Translations under genes and position numbers: made by a program
Shown: one piece after another, positions 25,807 to 34,214 of the stretch
Position numbering within the stretch: position 1 is the first letter of the stretch
Layout: each line of letters begins with the position of its first letter
From: Pseudoxanthomonas sp. z9
Lineage (GTDB): Bacteria > Pseudomonadota > Gammaproteobacteria > Xanthomonadales > Xanthomonadaceae
Direction: 5' to 3'
Length of the DNA: 64,000 nt
Assembly: GCF_006542425.1 (NCBI RefSeq)
Contig: NZ_VFID01000011.1
Location: forward strand, 1-64,000
Notes under the pieces: generated by a model
Database searches by the model: none
Seen by the model: the letters and a program-made list of their open reading frames with translations, nothing else
What the model was told of the DNA's origin: nothing

Positions 25807-26274
25807 ATGGGAAGCCTCGGAATGCGTCACGACATCGCGGCCGGGCTGGCCTGCCTGCTGGCGGCCTGCGCGCAGCCGCCGGGCACATCCCCGCCACCGC
25901 CTTCCGCCGGGCCCGCGACGGCCACGTCGGCGGGTGACGCCAGCGCCGAAGCGCGGGAACTGGCGGTGGGCGGATTCCTCGATCTCGCGCTGCCGGCCAA
26001 CGCCAGCACCGGCTATGGCTGGGAACTCATCGAGACCGGCGCGCCGGTCTTGCGCCGGGTCGACCCGCCTCCCGTTGCCGAGGCCGCGCCCGCGTCGCCG
26101 CCGATGCCGGGCGCCGGCGGCGTGTCGCGTTGGCGCTTCGTCGCCGAACGCGCGGGCACCGCGCAAGTGCGGCTGGTGTATCGGCGGTCGTGGGAAAAGG
26201 ACGTGCCGCCGGCGCGCGAGGCGCGCTACCGGGTGACCGTCACGGCGGCCGTGGACGGAGCCGACCGGGACTGA
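25807..26274 (+). CDS. Chagasin-type cysteine protease inhibitor (I42), lipoprotein
   Basis: 155 residues. Signal with lipobox CLLAAC, then a Pro/Ala linker and an immunoglobulin-like inhibitor domain. The loops that insert into papain-like proteases are visible: NASTGYGWEL (BC loop, consensus NPTTGY), PGAGGVSRWRF (DE loop, GxGG) and VYRRSWE (FG loop, RPW type). It would protect periplasmic proteins against cysteine peptidases. ATG 25807 has GGGAG seven bases upstream; the ATG at 25822 is an alternative. Convergent with the M20 hydrolase gene, 21 bp apart. Confidence 0.82.
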   Translation: MGSLGMRHDIAAGLACLLAACAQPPGTSPPPPSAGPATATSAGDASAEARELAVGGFLDLALPANASTGYGWELIETGAPVLRRVDPPPVAEAAPASPPMPGAGGVSRWRFVAERAGTAQVRLVYRRSWEKDVPPAREARYRVTVTAAVDGADRD

Positions 26275-26295
26275 ACCCCGCCGGGAAAGGCAGGC

Positions 26296-27642
26296 CTAGC
26301 CGGCAGTGGCCGGGGCAGGTGCCGGTGCACCGTTCAGATAATCCAGGGTGACCTGCAGCAGCGCGCGGAAACCCACGTCCAGCGCGCCCTCATCGAGCAG
26401 GAACTGGGGCGAATGGTTGCTCGGCGCGGTTTCGGCGTCGACGCCCACGGCCGTGGACCCGACGAAGAAAAACAGCCCCGGCGCCTGGCGTGCGTACTGG
26501 GAGAAATCCTCCGACGCCATTTGCAGCGGCGGTTCGATCACATTGCCCACGCCCGCCACCCGTTGCAGCGACGGCAGCATCCGCGCGGTGAGTTCGGGAT
26601 TGTTGATGGTCGCCGGGTAGGCATCGTCACGTTCGATATCCAGCACCGCGCGGGCACCGTGTGCCGCGGCGACGTGTTCGGTGACATTGGCGAGATCGGC
26701 GAATATGGCGTCGCGCATGCCGTCGTCGAAAGTGCGCAGGGTGCCCAGCGCCTGTACTTCGTCGGGAATGATGTTGTGGCGGATGCCCCCTTTGACGGCA
26801 CCGAACGAGACCACCGCGGGCAACCGCGAGATGTCGGTGCGACGGCTGACGATGGTCTGCGCGGTTCCGATGACGTCCGCCATCGCCACGATCGGATCGA
26901 TGCCGCCCCAAGGGCGGGAACCGTGCGTCTGACGCCCGATCACGCGCAGGCTGAAGCGGTTGGAGGCCGCCATCAACGGGCCGCTGCGCACGCCGATGTG
27001 GCCCACCGGCAGCGCTGAAGTCACGTGCAGCCCGAACACGGCGTCGGGCTTGAAATCGCGGAAGATGCCCTGCCGCAGCATCATCGCGGCGCCGCCTTCC
27101 TCGTTGTCCGGCGGCCCTTCCTCGGCCGGCTGGAACACCAGCAGCACTTCGCCCGGCAGATCCTCGCGCATCGCCACCAGCGCCTCGGCCACGCCCATCA
27201 GGATGCTGGTATGCGCATCGTGGCCGCAGGCGTGCATCACGCCCACGGTCTCGCCGCGGTAGGTCGACGTGGCCTTGGAGGCGAACGGCAGGCCGGTTTG
27301 TTCGGTCACCGGCAACGCGTCCATGTCCGCGCGCAGGGCCACGCGCGGGCCCGGCTTGCCGCCCTTGATGACCGCGGTGACGCCATGATGAGCCACGCCT
27401 GTTCTCGGTTGCAGGCCCAGCTTGCGCAGGTGCGCGGCCACCTGCGCGGCGGTGCGTTCCTCGCGGTTGGAAAGTTCCGGATGCTGGTGGAAGTCGCGTC
27501 GCCAGGTCAGCACCTTGTCCTGCAGCTGCTGCGCGGCGGCGGCGACCTCGGGGCGCTGCGCGACATCGGCGGCCGACGCCTGCGCGGGGCACAGCAGGAA
27601 CGCGGACAGCAGCGGAAGGATGGGCAGGGCGACGCGCATCAT
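26296..27642 (-). CDS. Secreted M20-family amidohydrolase
   Basis: 448-residue metal-dependent amidohydrolase of the M20D group (hippurate/IAA-amino acid hydrolase type). Signal peptide ILPLLSAFLLCPAQASAA, then RRDFHQHPELSNREERTA, ALRADMDALPV, MHACGHDAHTSILMGVAEAL (metal ligand His-Asp) and EEGPPDNEEGGA with the catalytic Glu pair; LHVTSALPVGHIGVRSGPLMA begins the dimerisation lid. It would hydrolyse N-acyl amino acids or peptides in the periplasm. Two adjacent ATGs (27642 and 27639); GGAG is better spaced for the second. Single gene, divergent from the TSUP transporter. Confidence 0.92.
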   Translation of the reverse strand: MMRVALPILPLLSAFLLCPAQASAADVAQRPEVAAAAQQLQDKVLTWRRDFHQHPELSNREERTAAQVAAHLRKLGLQPRTGVAHHGVTAVIKGGKPGPRVALRADMDALPVTEQTGLPFASKATSTYRGETVGVMHACGHDAHTSILMGVAEALVAMREDLPGEVLLVFQPAEEGPPDNEEGGAAMMLRQGIFRDFKPDAVFGLHVTSALPVGHIGVRSGPLMAASNRFSLRVIGRQTHGSRPWGGIDPIVAMADVIGTAQTIVSRRTDISRLPAVVSFGAVKGGIRHNIIPDEVQALGTLRTFDDGMRDAIFADLANVTEHVAAAHGARAVLDIERDDAYPATINNPELTARMLPSLQRVAGVGNVIEPPLQMASEDFSQYARQAPGLFFFVGSTAVGVDAETAPSNHSPQFLLDEGALDVGFRALLQVTLDYLNGAPAPAPATAG

Positions 27643-27779
27643 CGGACTCCGTATCGGGGACGTCCGATGCTAGCCGTTTCCCGACGCGCCGTGCGCATCG
27701 CGACTATCATTGTCAGACGCGTTCCAGTTGGCCCGAGCGGCCCGAGGAGCCGCCGTCGTCCCCTTCCCCAGAAACGCCC

Positions 27780-28565
27780 ATGCCCGAGATCGCCCTGCAG
27801 GTCCTGCTGCTGCTGTTCCTTGCTGGCCTGCTGGCCGGATTCATCGATTCCATCGCCGGCGGCGGCGGCATGATCACCATTCCGGCGATGCTGCTGGCCG
27901 GCATTCCGCCGTTGCAGACGCTGGGGACCAACAAGCTGCAATCGCTGTTCGGATCCGCGTCGGCCAGCTGGAGCTACGCGCGCCACGGCCACGTCGACCT
28001 GCGCATGCAATGGCCGATGGCGCTGATGGCGGCGTTGGGCGCGGTGGGCGGCGCGTTGCTGGCGACGGTGGTGCCGGGCGACTGGCTGAAGGCGGCGCTG
28101 CCGTTCCTGCTGATCGCCATCGCGGTGTACTTCGGGCTCAAGCCCAACATCGGCGACGTGGACAAGCATCGCCGCATGGGCGTGACCGCGTTCGGTTTCG
28201 GCTTCGTGCCGGTGGTGGGTTTCTATGACGGCGTGTTCGGCCCGGGCACCGGTTCGTTCCTGATGCTGGGCTTCGTCAGCCTGGCCGGCTACGGCATCCT
28301 CAAGGCCACCGCGCACACCAAGTTCCTCAACTTCGGCTCCAACGTCGGCGGCTTCGCGGTGTTCCTCGCCACCGGCGCGGTGCTGTGGAAGGTCGGCCTG
28401 GCGATGGGCGCCGGGCAGTTCATCGGCGCGCAGTTGGGTTCGCGTTTCGCGATGAAGCAGGGCGCGAAGATCATCAAGCCGCTGCTGGTGACCGTGTCCA
28501 TCGCGCTGGCGATCCGCCTGCTGGCGGATCCGGCGCATCCGCTGCGCCAGTGGCTGGGCCTGTGA
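27780..28565 (+). CDS. TSUP-family transporter (TauE/SafE)
   Basis: 261-residue inner-membrane protein of the sulfite exporter TauE/SafE family. The internal duplication of the family shows in GFIDSIAGGGGMITIPAMLL (about 20-39) and GFYDGVFGPGTGSFLMLGFV in the second half; helices continue through LMAALGAVGGALLATVVPG, FLLIAIAVYFGLKP and PLLVTVSIALAIRLL. TSUP proteins export sulfite, sulfoacetate or related anions; the substrate is not fixed by the sequence. No operon partner; the next gene is convergent. Confidence 0.9.
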   Translation: MPEIALQVLLLLFLAGLLAGFIDSIAGGGGMITIPAMLLAGIPPLQTLGTNKLQSLFGSASASWSYARHGHVDLRMQWPMALMAALGAVGGALLATVVPGDWLKAALPFLLIAIAVYFGLKPNIGDVDKHRRMGVTAFGFGFVPVVGFYDGVFGPGTGSFLMLGFVSLAGYGILKATAHTKFLNFGSNVGGFAVFLATGAVLWKVGLAMGAGQFIGAQLGSRFAMKQGAKIIKPLLVTVSIALAIRLLADPAHPLRQWLGL

Positions 28566-28638
28566 CGGAAACCTGCCACCGCGCGCCCGGCGATGGCCGG
28601 ACGCGTGGCGGGATCCGCCGATCCTCAGCGACTGCTCC

Positions 28639-29634
<996 letters not shown>

Positions 29635-29713
29635 CGGGAACTCCTTGCGGATGGGGGAGGCACGCCGGCGCGGATGCAGGGCTGGCGCGACCCGGGCACG
29701 ATAGAACTGGCGA

Positions 29714-29733
29714 TTGCATCGATAAAGACGCAA
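29714..29733. promoter_or_regulatory. Candidate LysR operator between AKR and LysR genes
   Basis: TTGCATCGATAAAGACGCAA: arms TTGCATC/GACGCAA (one mismatch) around a 6-base AT-rich spacer, lying 80 bp before the AKR start and 33 bp before the LysR start. Placement and form suit the recognition site of the divergent LysR regulator. Confidence 0.5.
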
Positions 29734-29765
29734 TATCCAAATCCTGTTTGAAGCCGGACTTCACA

Positions 29766-30665
29766 ATGGTGTCCCATCCGTTGCCGGCCGTGCTCGCCTT
29801 CGCGCGGGTGGCCCACCACGCCAGCTTCACCCGCGCGGCGCTGGAACTGGAGGTCAGTCCCTCGGCGCTCTCGCAGACGGTGCGCGCGCTGGAACGCCAG
29901 CTCGGCGTGCGCCTGTTCAACCGCACCACCCGCCGGGTCGCGCTGACCGAACACGGCCAGCGCTTCCTACAGCAGGTCGCGCCGGGCCTGCGCCAGATCG
30001 ACGAGGCCTTCCGCGACATGGACTTCCTGCGCGACCGGCCCGCCGGTCATCTGCGCATCACCCTGCCCGGGGTGGTGGCCGAACGCATGATCGCCCCGCA
30101 CCTGCCGGCGTTCATGGCGCGCTGGCCAGAGGTGGAGGTGGAATTGTTCGTCGATCCGGCGCTGGCGGATCTGGTCGGCGGCGGCTTCGACGCCGGCATC
30201 CGCCTCGGCGAATCGCTGGCCCGGGAAATGATCGCGCTGCCGATCGGGCCGATGCAGCGGCAGGCGATTGTCGCCACCCCCGACTACTTCCGCCGTCACC
30301 CCGCGCCCGCCGAACCGGCGGACCTGGTGCACCACGCCTGCGTGCGCTACCGGCGCAGCAACGGCTGCCTCATGGCGTGGGAGTTCACCCGCGAGGGCTG
30401 CGATTTCGAGGTGGAAGTGGGTGGCCGGCTGATCGTCAACGACAGCGATCTCGGCCTGGCGCTGGTGCGGCAGGGCCTGGGCATGGCGCAGGTGTTCGAG
30501 TCCCAGGTCGAGGCGGACCTGCGCAGCGGGATGCTGGTACGGGTGCTGGAAGCCTGGCAGGCGCCGTTCGCCGGTTTCCACATCTACTATCCGGCGCGCG
30601 AACACCTGCCGCCCAAGCTGCGGGTATTCATCGATTACCTGCGCGAAGTGCTGCCGTCGTCCTGA
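29766..30665 (+). CDS. LysR-family transcriptional regulator
   Basis: 299-residue LysR protein. Helix-turn-helix VLAFARVAHHASFTRAALEL then VSPSALSQTVRALERQLG (about 9-48), FNRTTRRVALTEHGQRF, then a ligand domain (GFDAGIRLGESLAREMIALP, LIVNDSDLGLALVRQGLGMA). The subgroup with SLAREMIALPIGP is that of regulators controlling a divergent oxidoreductase (YafC/DmlR-like). Ligand unknown; the divergent aldo-keto reductase is the likely target. Confidence 0.93.
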   Translation: MVSHPLPAVLAFARVAHHASFTRAALELEVSPSALSQTVRALERQLGVRLFNRTTRRVALTEHGQRFLQQVAPGLRQIDEAFRDMDFLRDRPAGHLRITLPGVVAERMIAPHLPAFMARWPEVEVELFVDPALADLVGGGFDAGIRLGESLAREMIALPIGPMQRQAIVATPDYFRRHPAPAEPADLVHHACVRYRRSNGCLMAWEFTREGCDFEVEVGGRLIVNDSDLGLALVRQGLGMAQVFESQVEADLRSGMLVRVLEAWQAPFAGFHIYYPAREHLPPKLRVFIDYLREVLPSS

Positions 30666-30689
30666 GCGCCTTTCCGGCTTCCGCGCGGG

Positions 30690-31541
30690 TCAGCGGAACA
30701 CCACCGTGCGATGCCCGTTGAGCAGGATGCGGTGCTCCACGTGCCGGCGCACCGCCCGTGCCAGCACCAGCGATTCGGTGTCGCTGCCCAGCCGGACCAG
30801 ATCGCGCGGCGTCATCGCGTGATCCACCCGCGCGATGTCCTGCTCGATGATCGGGCCCTCGTCCAGATCACGGGTCACGTAGTGCGCGGTGGCGCCGATG
30901 ATCTTGACCCCCCGCCGGTGCGCCTGGTGGTACGGATGCGCACCCTTGAAGCTGGGCAGGAAGCTGTGATGGATGTTGATCGCACGCCCGGACAGCGCGT
31001 CGCACAGTTCCGGCGAGAGAATCTGCATGTAACGCGCCAGCACCACCAGATCCACCTGTCCGGCCTCGACCAGATCCAGGATCCGCCGCTCCTGCGCGGG
31101 ACGATTGCCGGCGTCGACCGGAAGATGGTGGAACGGCACGCCGTAGGAGGCAGCGAGCGGGGCGAAGTCCGCATGGTTGGAAGCCACCGCCGCGATCTCC
31201 ACCGGCAACTGCCGGCTGTGCGCGCGGAACAGCAGATCGTTGAGGCAATGTCCCTGCTTGCTGACCAGCACCAGCAGGCGCGCCTTGCGGCGCGCATCGT
31301 GGATTTGCCATGCCATGCCGAATGCCTCGGCCAGCGTCTCGAAGCGCGCCTCCAGCGTCGGCAGGGTCGCCGCGGACGGCACGTCGAAATGCACGCGCAG
31401 GAAGAAGCGCCCGGATTCCTCGTCGCCGAACTGCTGCGCGTCGATGATGTTGCAGTCCGATTCGAACAGCAGCCCGGTGACCCGGTAGACGATGCCGGTG
31501 CGATCGGGGCAGGACAGGGTGAGGATGTGATCGTGGCGCAT
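30690..31541 (-). CDS. purU: Formyltetrahydrofolate deformylase
   Basis: 283-residue enzyme hydrolysing 10-formyl-THF to formate and THF, feeding formate to purine synthesis and balancing one-carbon pools. N-terminal ACT domain (LTLSCPDRTGIVYRVTGLLF, 8-27) and a C-terminal formyltransferase-fold domain with catalytic Asn-His in INIHHSFLPSFKGAHPYHQA and Asp in YVTRDLDEGPI. Length equals the E. coli protein (280). The ACT domain senses methionine/glycine in E. coli. Convergent with the LysR gene at 29766. Confidence 0.96.
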   Translation of the reverse strand: MRHDHILTLSCPDRTGIVYRVTGLLFESDCNIIDAQQFGDEESGRFFLRVHFDVPSAATLPTLEARFETLAEAFGMAWQIHDARRKARLLVLVSKQGHCLNDLLFRAHSRQLPVEIAAVASNHADFAPLAASYGVPFHHLPVDAGNRPAQERRILDLVEAGQVDLVVLARYMQILSPELCDALSGRAINIHHSFLPSFKGAHPYHQAHRRGVKIIGATAHYVTRDLDEGPIIEQDIARVDHAMTPRDLVRLGSDTESLVLARAVRRHVEHRILLNGHRTVVFR

Positions 31542-31632
31542 GGGGCGGCCGCGGGGTGGGCGGATCAGTGTAGGGCCGCGCCCCGCGCGCGCACCATGTC
31601 CGCCGGTGGATGCGGCGACGCGGCGGGATCGA

Positions 31633-32160
31633 TCAGCCCCCGGCCATGCCCTGGCCCAGCTTGCGCAGCAATCCCGCCAGCGTCGCCTGTTCGTCGGCGT
31701 CCAGTCCGGCCACGGCCAGGCGCGCCTGTTCGAAACGCAGCGCGATGGCGCGCTCCGCCAGCTTGACGCCCTTGGCGGTCAGCACCGCGAACAGGGAACG
31801 GCCGTCGCGTGGATCCGCTTCGCGCCGAAGCAGGCCGCGCCGCTGCAGGCGGTTGAGGCAGGCGGTCATCGCGCCGGAGGTCAGCAGCACCGAACGGCGC
31901 AGATCGGTCGGGGACAGCCGGTAAGGCGTCCCGGATCGGCGCAGCGTCGCCAGCAGATCCAGCTCCGTATAGCTCAGTTCCAGCGCCTTCAGGCATTCGT
32001 CGGCCTGCGTCTCCAGCAGGCGGCCCAGATGCAGGACGCGGCCCGCCACCGCCATCGCGGACGTGTCGAGATCGGGTCGTTCGCGACGCCAGTCCGCCAG
32101 CAACTGGTCGATCAGGTCGGGGGCGGGTTGGGAGGAGGAATCGGTCGGCCGGGTGGTCAT
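31633..32160 (-). CDS. MarR-family transcriptional regulator
   Basis: 175-residue MarR dimeric regulator. Winged-helix elements are SPTDLRRSVLLTSGAMTACL (recognition) and LLRREADPRDGRSLFAVLT (wing, DPRDGR signature), flanked by dimerisation helices (LELSYTELDLLATLRRSG). The ATG is 6 bases from a 20-bp palindrome with arms ATATCTT/AAGATAT (32166-32185), the probable operator, so the gene is likely autorepressed. The divergent S33 hydrolase gene at 32227 is the likely second target. The large upstream open frame is antisense to that gene and was ignored. Confidence 0.92.
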   Translation of the reverse strand: MTTRPTDSSSQPAPDLIDQLLADWRRERPDLDTSAMAVAGRVLHLGRLLETQADECLKALELSYTELDLLATLRRSGTPYRLSPTDLRRSVLLTSGAMTACLNRLQRRGLLRREADPRDGRSLFAVLTAKGVKLAERAIALRFEQARLAVAGLDADEQATLAGLLRKLGQGMAGG

Positions 32161-32165
32161 GAAAA

Positions 32166-32185
32166 ATATCTTGACATAAAGATAT
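32166..32185. promoter_or_regulatory. Candidate MarR operator with overlapping -35 for the hydrolase
   Basis: ATATCTT-GACATA-AAGATAT, a perfect 7-bp inverted repeat with a 6-base spacer, AT-rich in a GC-rich region. It contains TTGACA (32171-32176), a perfect -35 for the plus-strand hydrolase gene. No convincing -10 sits at 17 bases. Binding here would block both divergent genes. Confidence 0.6.
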
Positions 32186-32226
32186 CTCCGGGGCGAGGCT
32201 ACGCTCCCATCGTCGGGAATCCGCCC

Positions 32227-33765
32227 ATGAAGCGCAGGCTGTGGTTGTCGGTCGTCGTGATGATGTTGGGTTCCATCCCTCCCGGCGCCTTCGCGCAGGC
32301 GCACCGCGCCGGGGACATCGTGGTCACGGCGGGCACGGTTCGCGCCGCGGATGGTACGACGGTGCCCTACGAAATCGGCACGCTGTACGTGCCGGAAAAC
32401 CGCCGCGCCCCCGGCAGCCGCCTGATTGGGGTGGGCTTCGCCCGCATCCGCGCACGCGTGCCCACCGGTGCGCCGCCCGTGTTCTGGCTGCCCGGCGGCC
32501 CGGGCCTGGCGGTGCTGGATGCCTTTGATGGCCGCACGGAAGCCGCGCGCAGTCGATTGGGGTCCTGGCTGACGTACCGGGATACCGCGGACCTGGTGGT
32601 CATCGAGCAGCGCGGCTACAGCGAGCGCGGCGAAAAACTGACCGCGATGTCGCCGGCATGGCCGCGCGATCGCGCGTTCACCGCCCAGGACGACGTCGCG
32701 GATGCGCGCATGCGGGTTTCTTCGGCCATCGCCGCGCATCCGGACAAGGATCTGGCCGGCTACACCATCGACGCCTGCGCCGACGACATCGACGATCTCC
32801 GACGCGCGCTGGGCTACCCGCGCATCAGCCTGTTCGGTGGCAGTTTCGGATCGCAGTGGAGCTTCGCGGTGATGCGGTCCCATCCGGACATCGTCGCGCG
32901 CGCGGTGCTGGCCTCGATTGAGCCGCTGGACTACGGCTACGATCTGCCGTCGCCGCTGCTGGCGACGATGCAGCGCATCGCCTTCGAAGCCGACCGCGAT
33001 CCGGGACTGAGGCCGTATCTGCCACCCGGCGGCCTGATGGCCGCCATCGACGACCTGCGCGATCGCTTCACCCGGCACCCGGTCACGGTCGACCTCCACG
33101 ACGATGCCGCGCCGGTGGTGATCGGCTTGGCGGACCTGCAGGCCTCGCTGCTGGCGGAAGCCGGCGCGCCCGATACCTGGCCGGCCTTCGTGCTGTCGCT
33201 GTACCACGGCCACTACATCGGGTGGGCGCGTGAAGTGGCGGCGGGACGCCAGGCGCAACCGTACAAGCTCATCGGTCCGTTGATCGACACCAGCCTGGGC
33301 ATCACGCCGCAACGCGAGTACCAGTTGCGGCATGACCCGGCCGTCGCCTACACGGGCGCCGGCGGATTCGCGCCATACCTCGCCGCCGCCGCCGGTTGGC
33401 CCACGCCGGACCTGGGCGACGACTACCGTCGCCTGCGTCCCATCGATACACCGGTGCTGATGGTGCATGGCGATTGGGATACCTCCACGCCAATCGAGAA
33501 CATGCAGGCGCAGTTGCCCTACCTGCGCAATGGCCACGCGATCGTGATCCATCGCGGCGGCCACGATGGCGTCTTCTACCAGTTGCGCAACGCGCCGGCG
33601 GCCAAGGCGGCCGTGCATCGCTTCCTGCGCACCGGGGAACTGCGCGACCTGCCCTCCGAGGTGACGCTGCCTTCCCCGGCGTTCGCCGCACCGGACTTTC
33701 CCGCTCCCGCGGCCGCCGGGCGGGTGGCGGGGCCGGCGCTTGACGCTGGGGTCCGGTCGCCGTAA
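32227..33765 (+). CDS. Secreted S33-type alpha/beta hydrolase
   Basis: 512-residue alpha/beta hydrolase with a Sec signal (LSVVVMMLGSIPPGAFAQA). Oxyanion loop WLPGGPGLAV (88-97), nucleophile in LFGGSFGSQ (Ser206), acid in VHGDWDTSTPIENM and His in HRGGHDGVFY; TADLVVIEQRGYSERG is the family's conserved strand. Related to the tripeptidyl aminopeptidase/proline iminopeptidase group, like the lipoprotein at 1178. Divergent from a MarR gene with a shared operator, so expression may be induced by a phenolic or peptide signal. The metE promoter and riboswitch begin at its end. Confidence 0.88.
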   Translation: MKRRLWLSVVVMMLGSIPPGAFAQAHRAGDIVVTAGTVRAADGTTVPYEIGTLYVPENRRAPGSRLIGVGFARIRARVPTGAPPVFWLPGGPGLAVLDAFDGRTEAARSRLGSWLTYRDTADLVVIEQRGYSERGEKLTAMSPAWPRDRAFTAQDDVADARMRVSSAIAAHPDKDLAGYTIDACADDIDDLRRALGYPRISLFGGSFGSQWSFAVMRSHPDIVARAVLASIEPLDYGYDLPSPLLATMQRIAFEADRDPGLRPYLPPGGLMAAIDDLRDRFTRHPVTVDLHDDAAPVVIGLADLQASLLAEAGAPDTWPAFVLSLYHGHYIGWAREVAAGRQAQPYKLIGPLIDTSLGITPQREYQLRHDPAVAYTGAGGFAPYLAAAAGWPTPDLGDDYRRLRPIDTPVLMVHGDWDTSTPIENMQAQLPYLRNGHAIVIHRGGHDGVFYQLRNAPAAKAAVHRFLRTGELRDLPSEVTLPSPAFAAPDFPAPAAAGRVAGPALDAGVRSP

Positions 33766-33768
33766 CGT
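33740..33768 (+). promoter_or_regulatory. metE promoter
   Basis: -35 TTGACG (33740-33745), 17-base spacer, -10 TAACGT (33763-33768), giving a start near 33775 just before the cobalamin riboswitch. The promoter overlaps the last codons of the upstream hydrolase gene. Confidence 0.6.
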
Positions 33769-33775
33769 GCACGGG

Positions 33776-33989
33776 CTGAAGGTTTCCATCGCTTCATCTC
33801 AATGAAGCGATGGAATTGAAAGGGAAGCTGGTGCGGGCCGAAAGGCCTCATTCCGGCGCTGCCCCGCAGCGGTATTTGGAAACGACCTCCGTCATCAGCA
33901 CTGGCCCCCCAAAGGGCCGGGAAGCGGCGGACAGTAGGCCGGCCCCGATCCCCGGATCGGGCCGACGTCCATGAGCCCGAAGACCTGCC
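33776..33989 (+). promoter_or_regulatory. Cobalamin riboswitch upstream of metE
   Basis: A complete cobalamin (AdoCbl-type) aptamer. Conserved blocks in order: an early long hairpin (CCATCGCTTCATC/GATGAAGCGATGG region), AAAGGGAAGCTGGTG, GCTGCCCCGCAGCGG, AGCACTGGCCC, GGGAAGCGG, and the B12 box AGCCCGAAGACCTGCC at 33974-33989, which fits the consensus AGYCMGRAGACCTGCC exactly. Binding B12 should lower expression of metE, the B12-independent methionine synthase. Confidence 0.93.
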
Positions 33990-33995
33990 TTGGCC

Positions 33996-34128
33996 GGAAG
34001 ACCCGAAGTCTTCCGCATGACCTGGAACTTCCGAGGGGAGGTGCCCGGAACTGCCGCGGACGCGTCGCGTCCGCGCGCAGGCCCGTGCGCCTCCCTTCGC
34101 CGTTCCGGTTCGCCCGAGGGGGCGAAGG
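33996..34128 (+). promoter_or_regulatory. metE leader hairpins after the aptamer (expression platform)
   Basis: Three stems follow the aptamer: GGAAGAC/GTCTTCC at 33996-34014, GCGGACGCG/CGCGTCCGC at 34056-34074 and CCTTCGCC/GGCGAAGG at 34094-34128. None is followed by a U run, so the switch probably acts on translation or Rho rather than on an intrinsic terminator. The rest of the leader (34129-34214) carries only the ribosome site GAGGA at 34202-34206. Confidence 0.45.
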
Positions 34129-34214
34129 TCGCTGGCGTCGTCCGCCATCGCCATCGGCGATGAAGGCGGCGCGGTCCTTCGTTCCTCATCCGACCACGAA
34201 TGAGGACATGCATC

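Noticed and set aside
31633-33789. 718-aa minus ORF ending in the MarR protein
   Set aside because: The upstream part is antisense to the S33 hydrolase; only the last 175 residues are MarR, with their own ATG after the operator.
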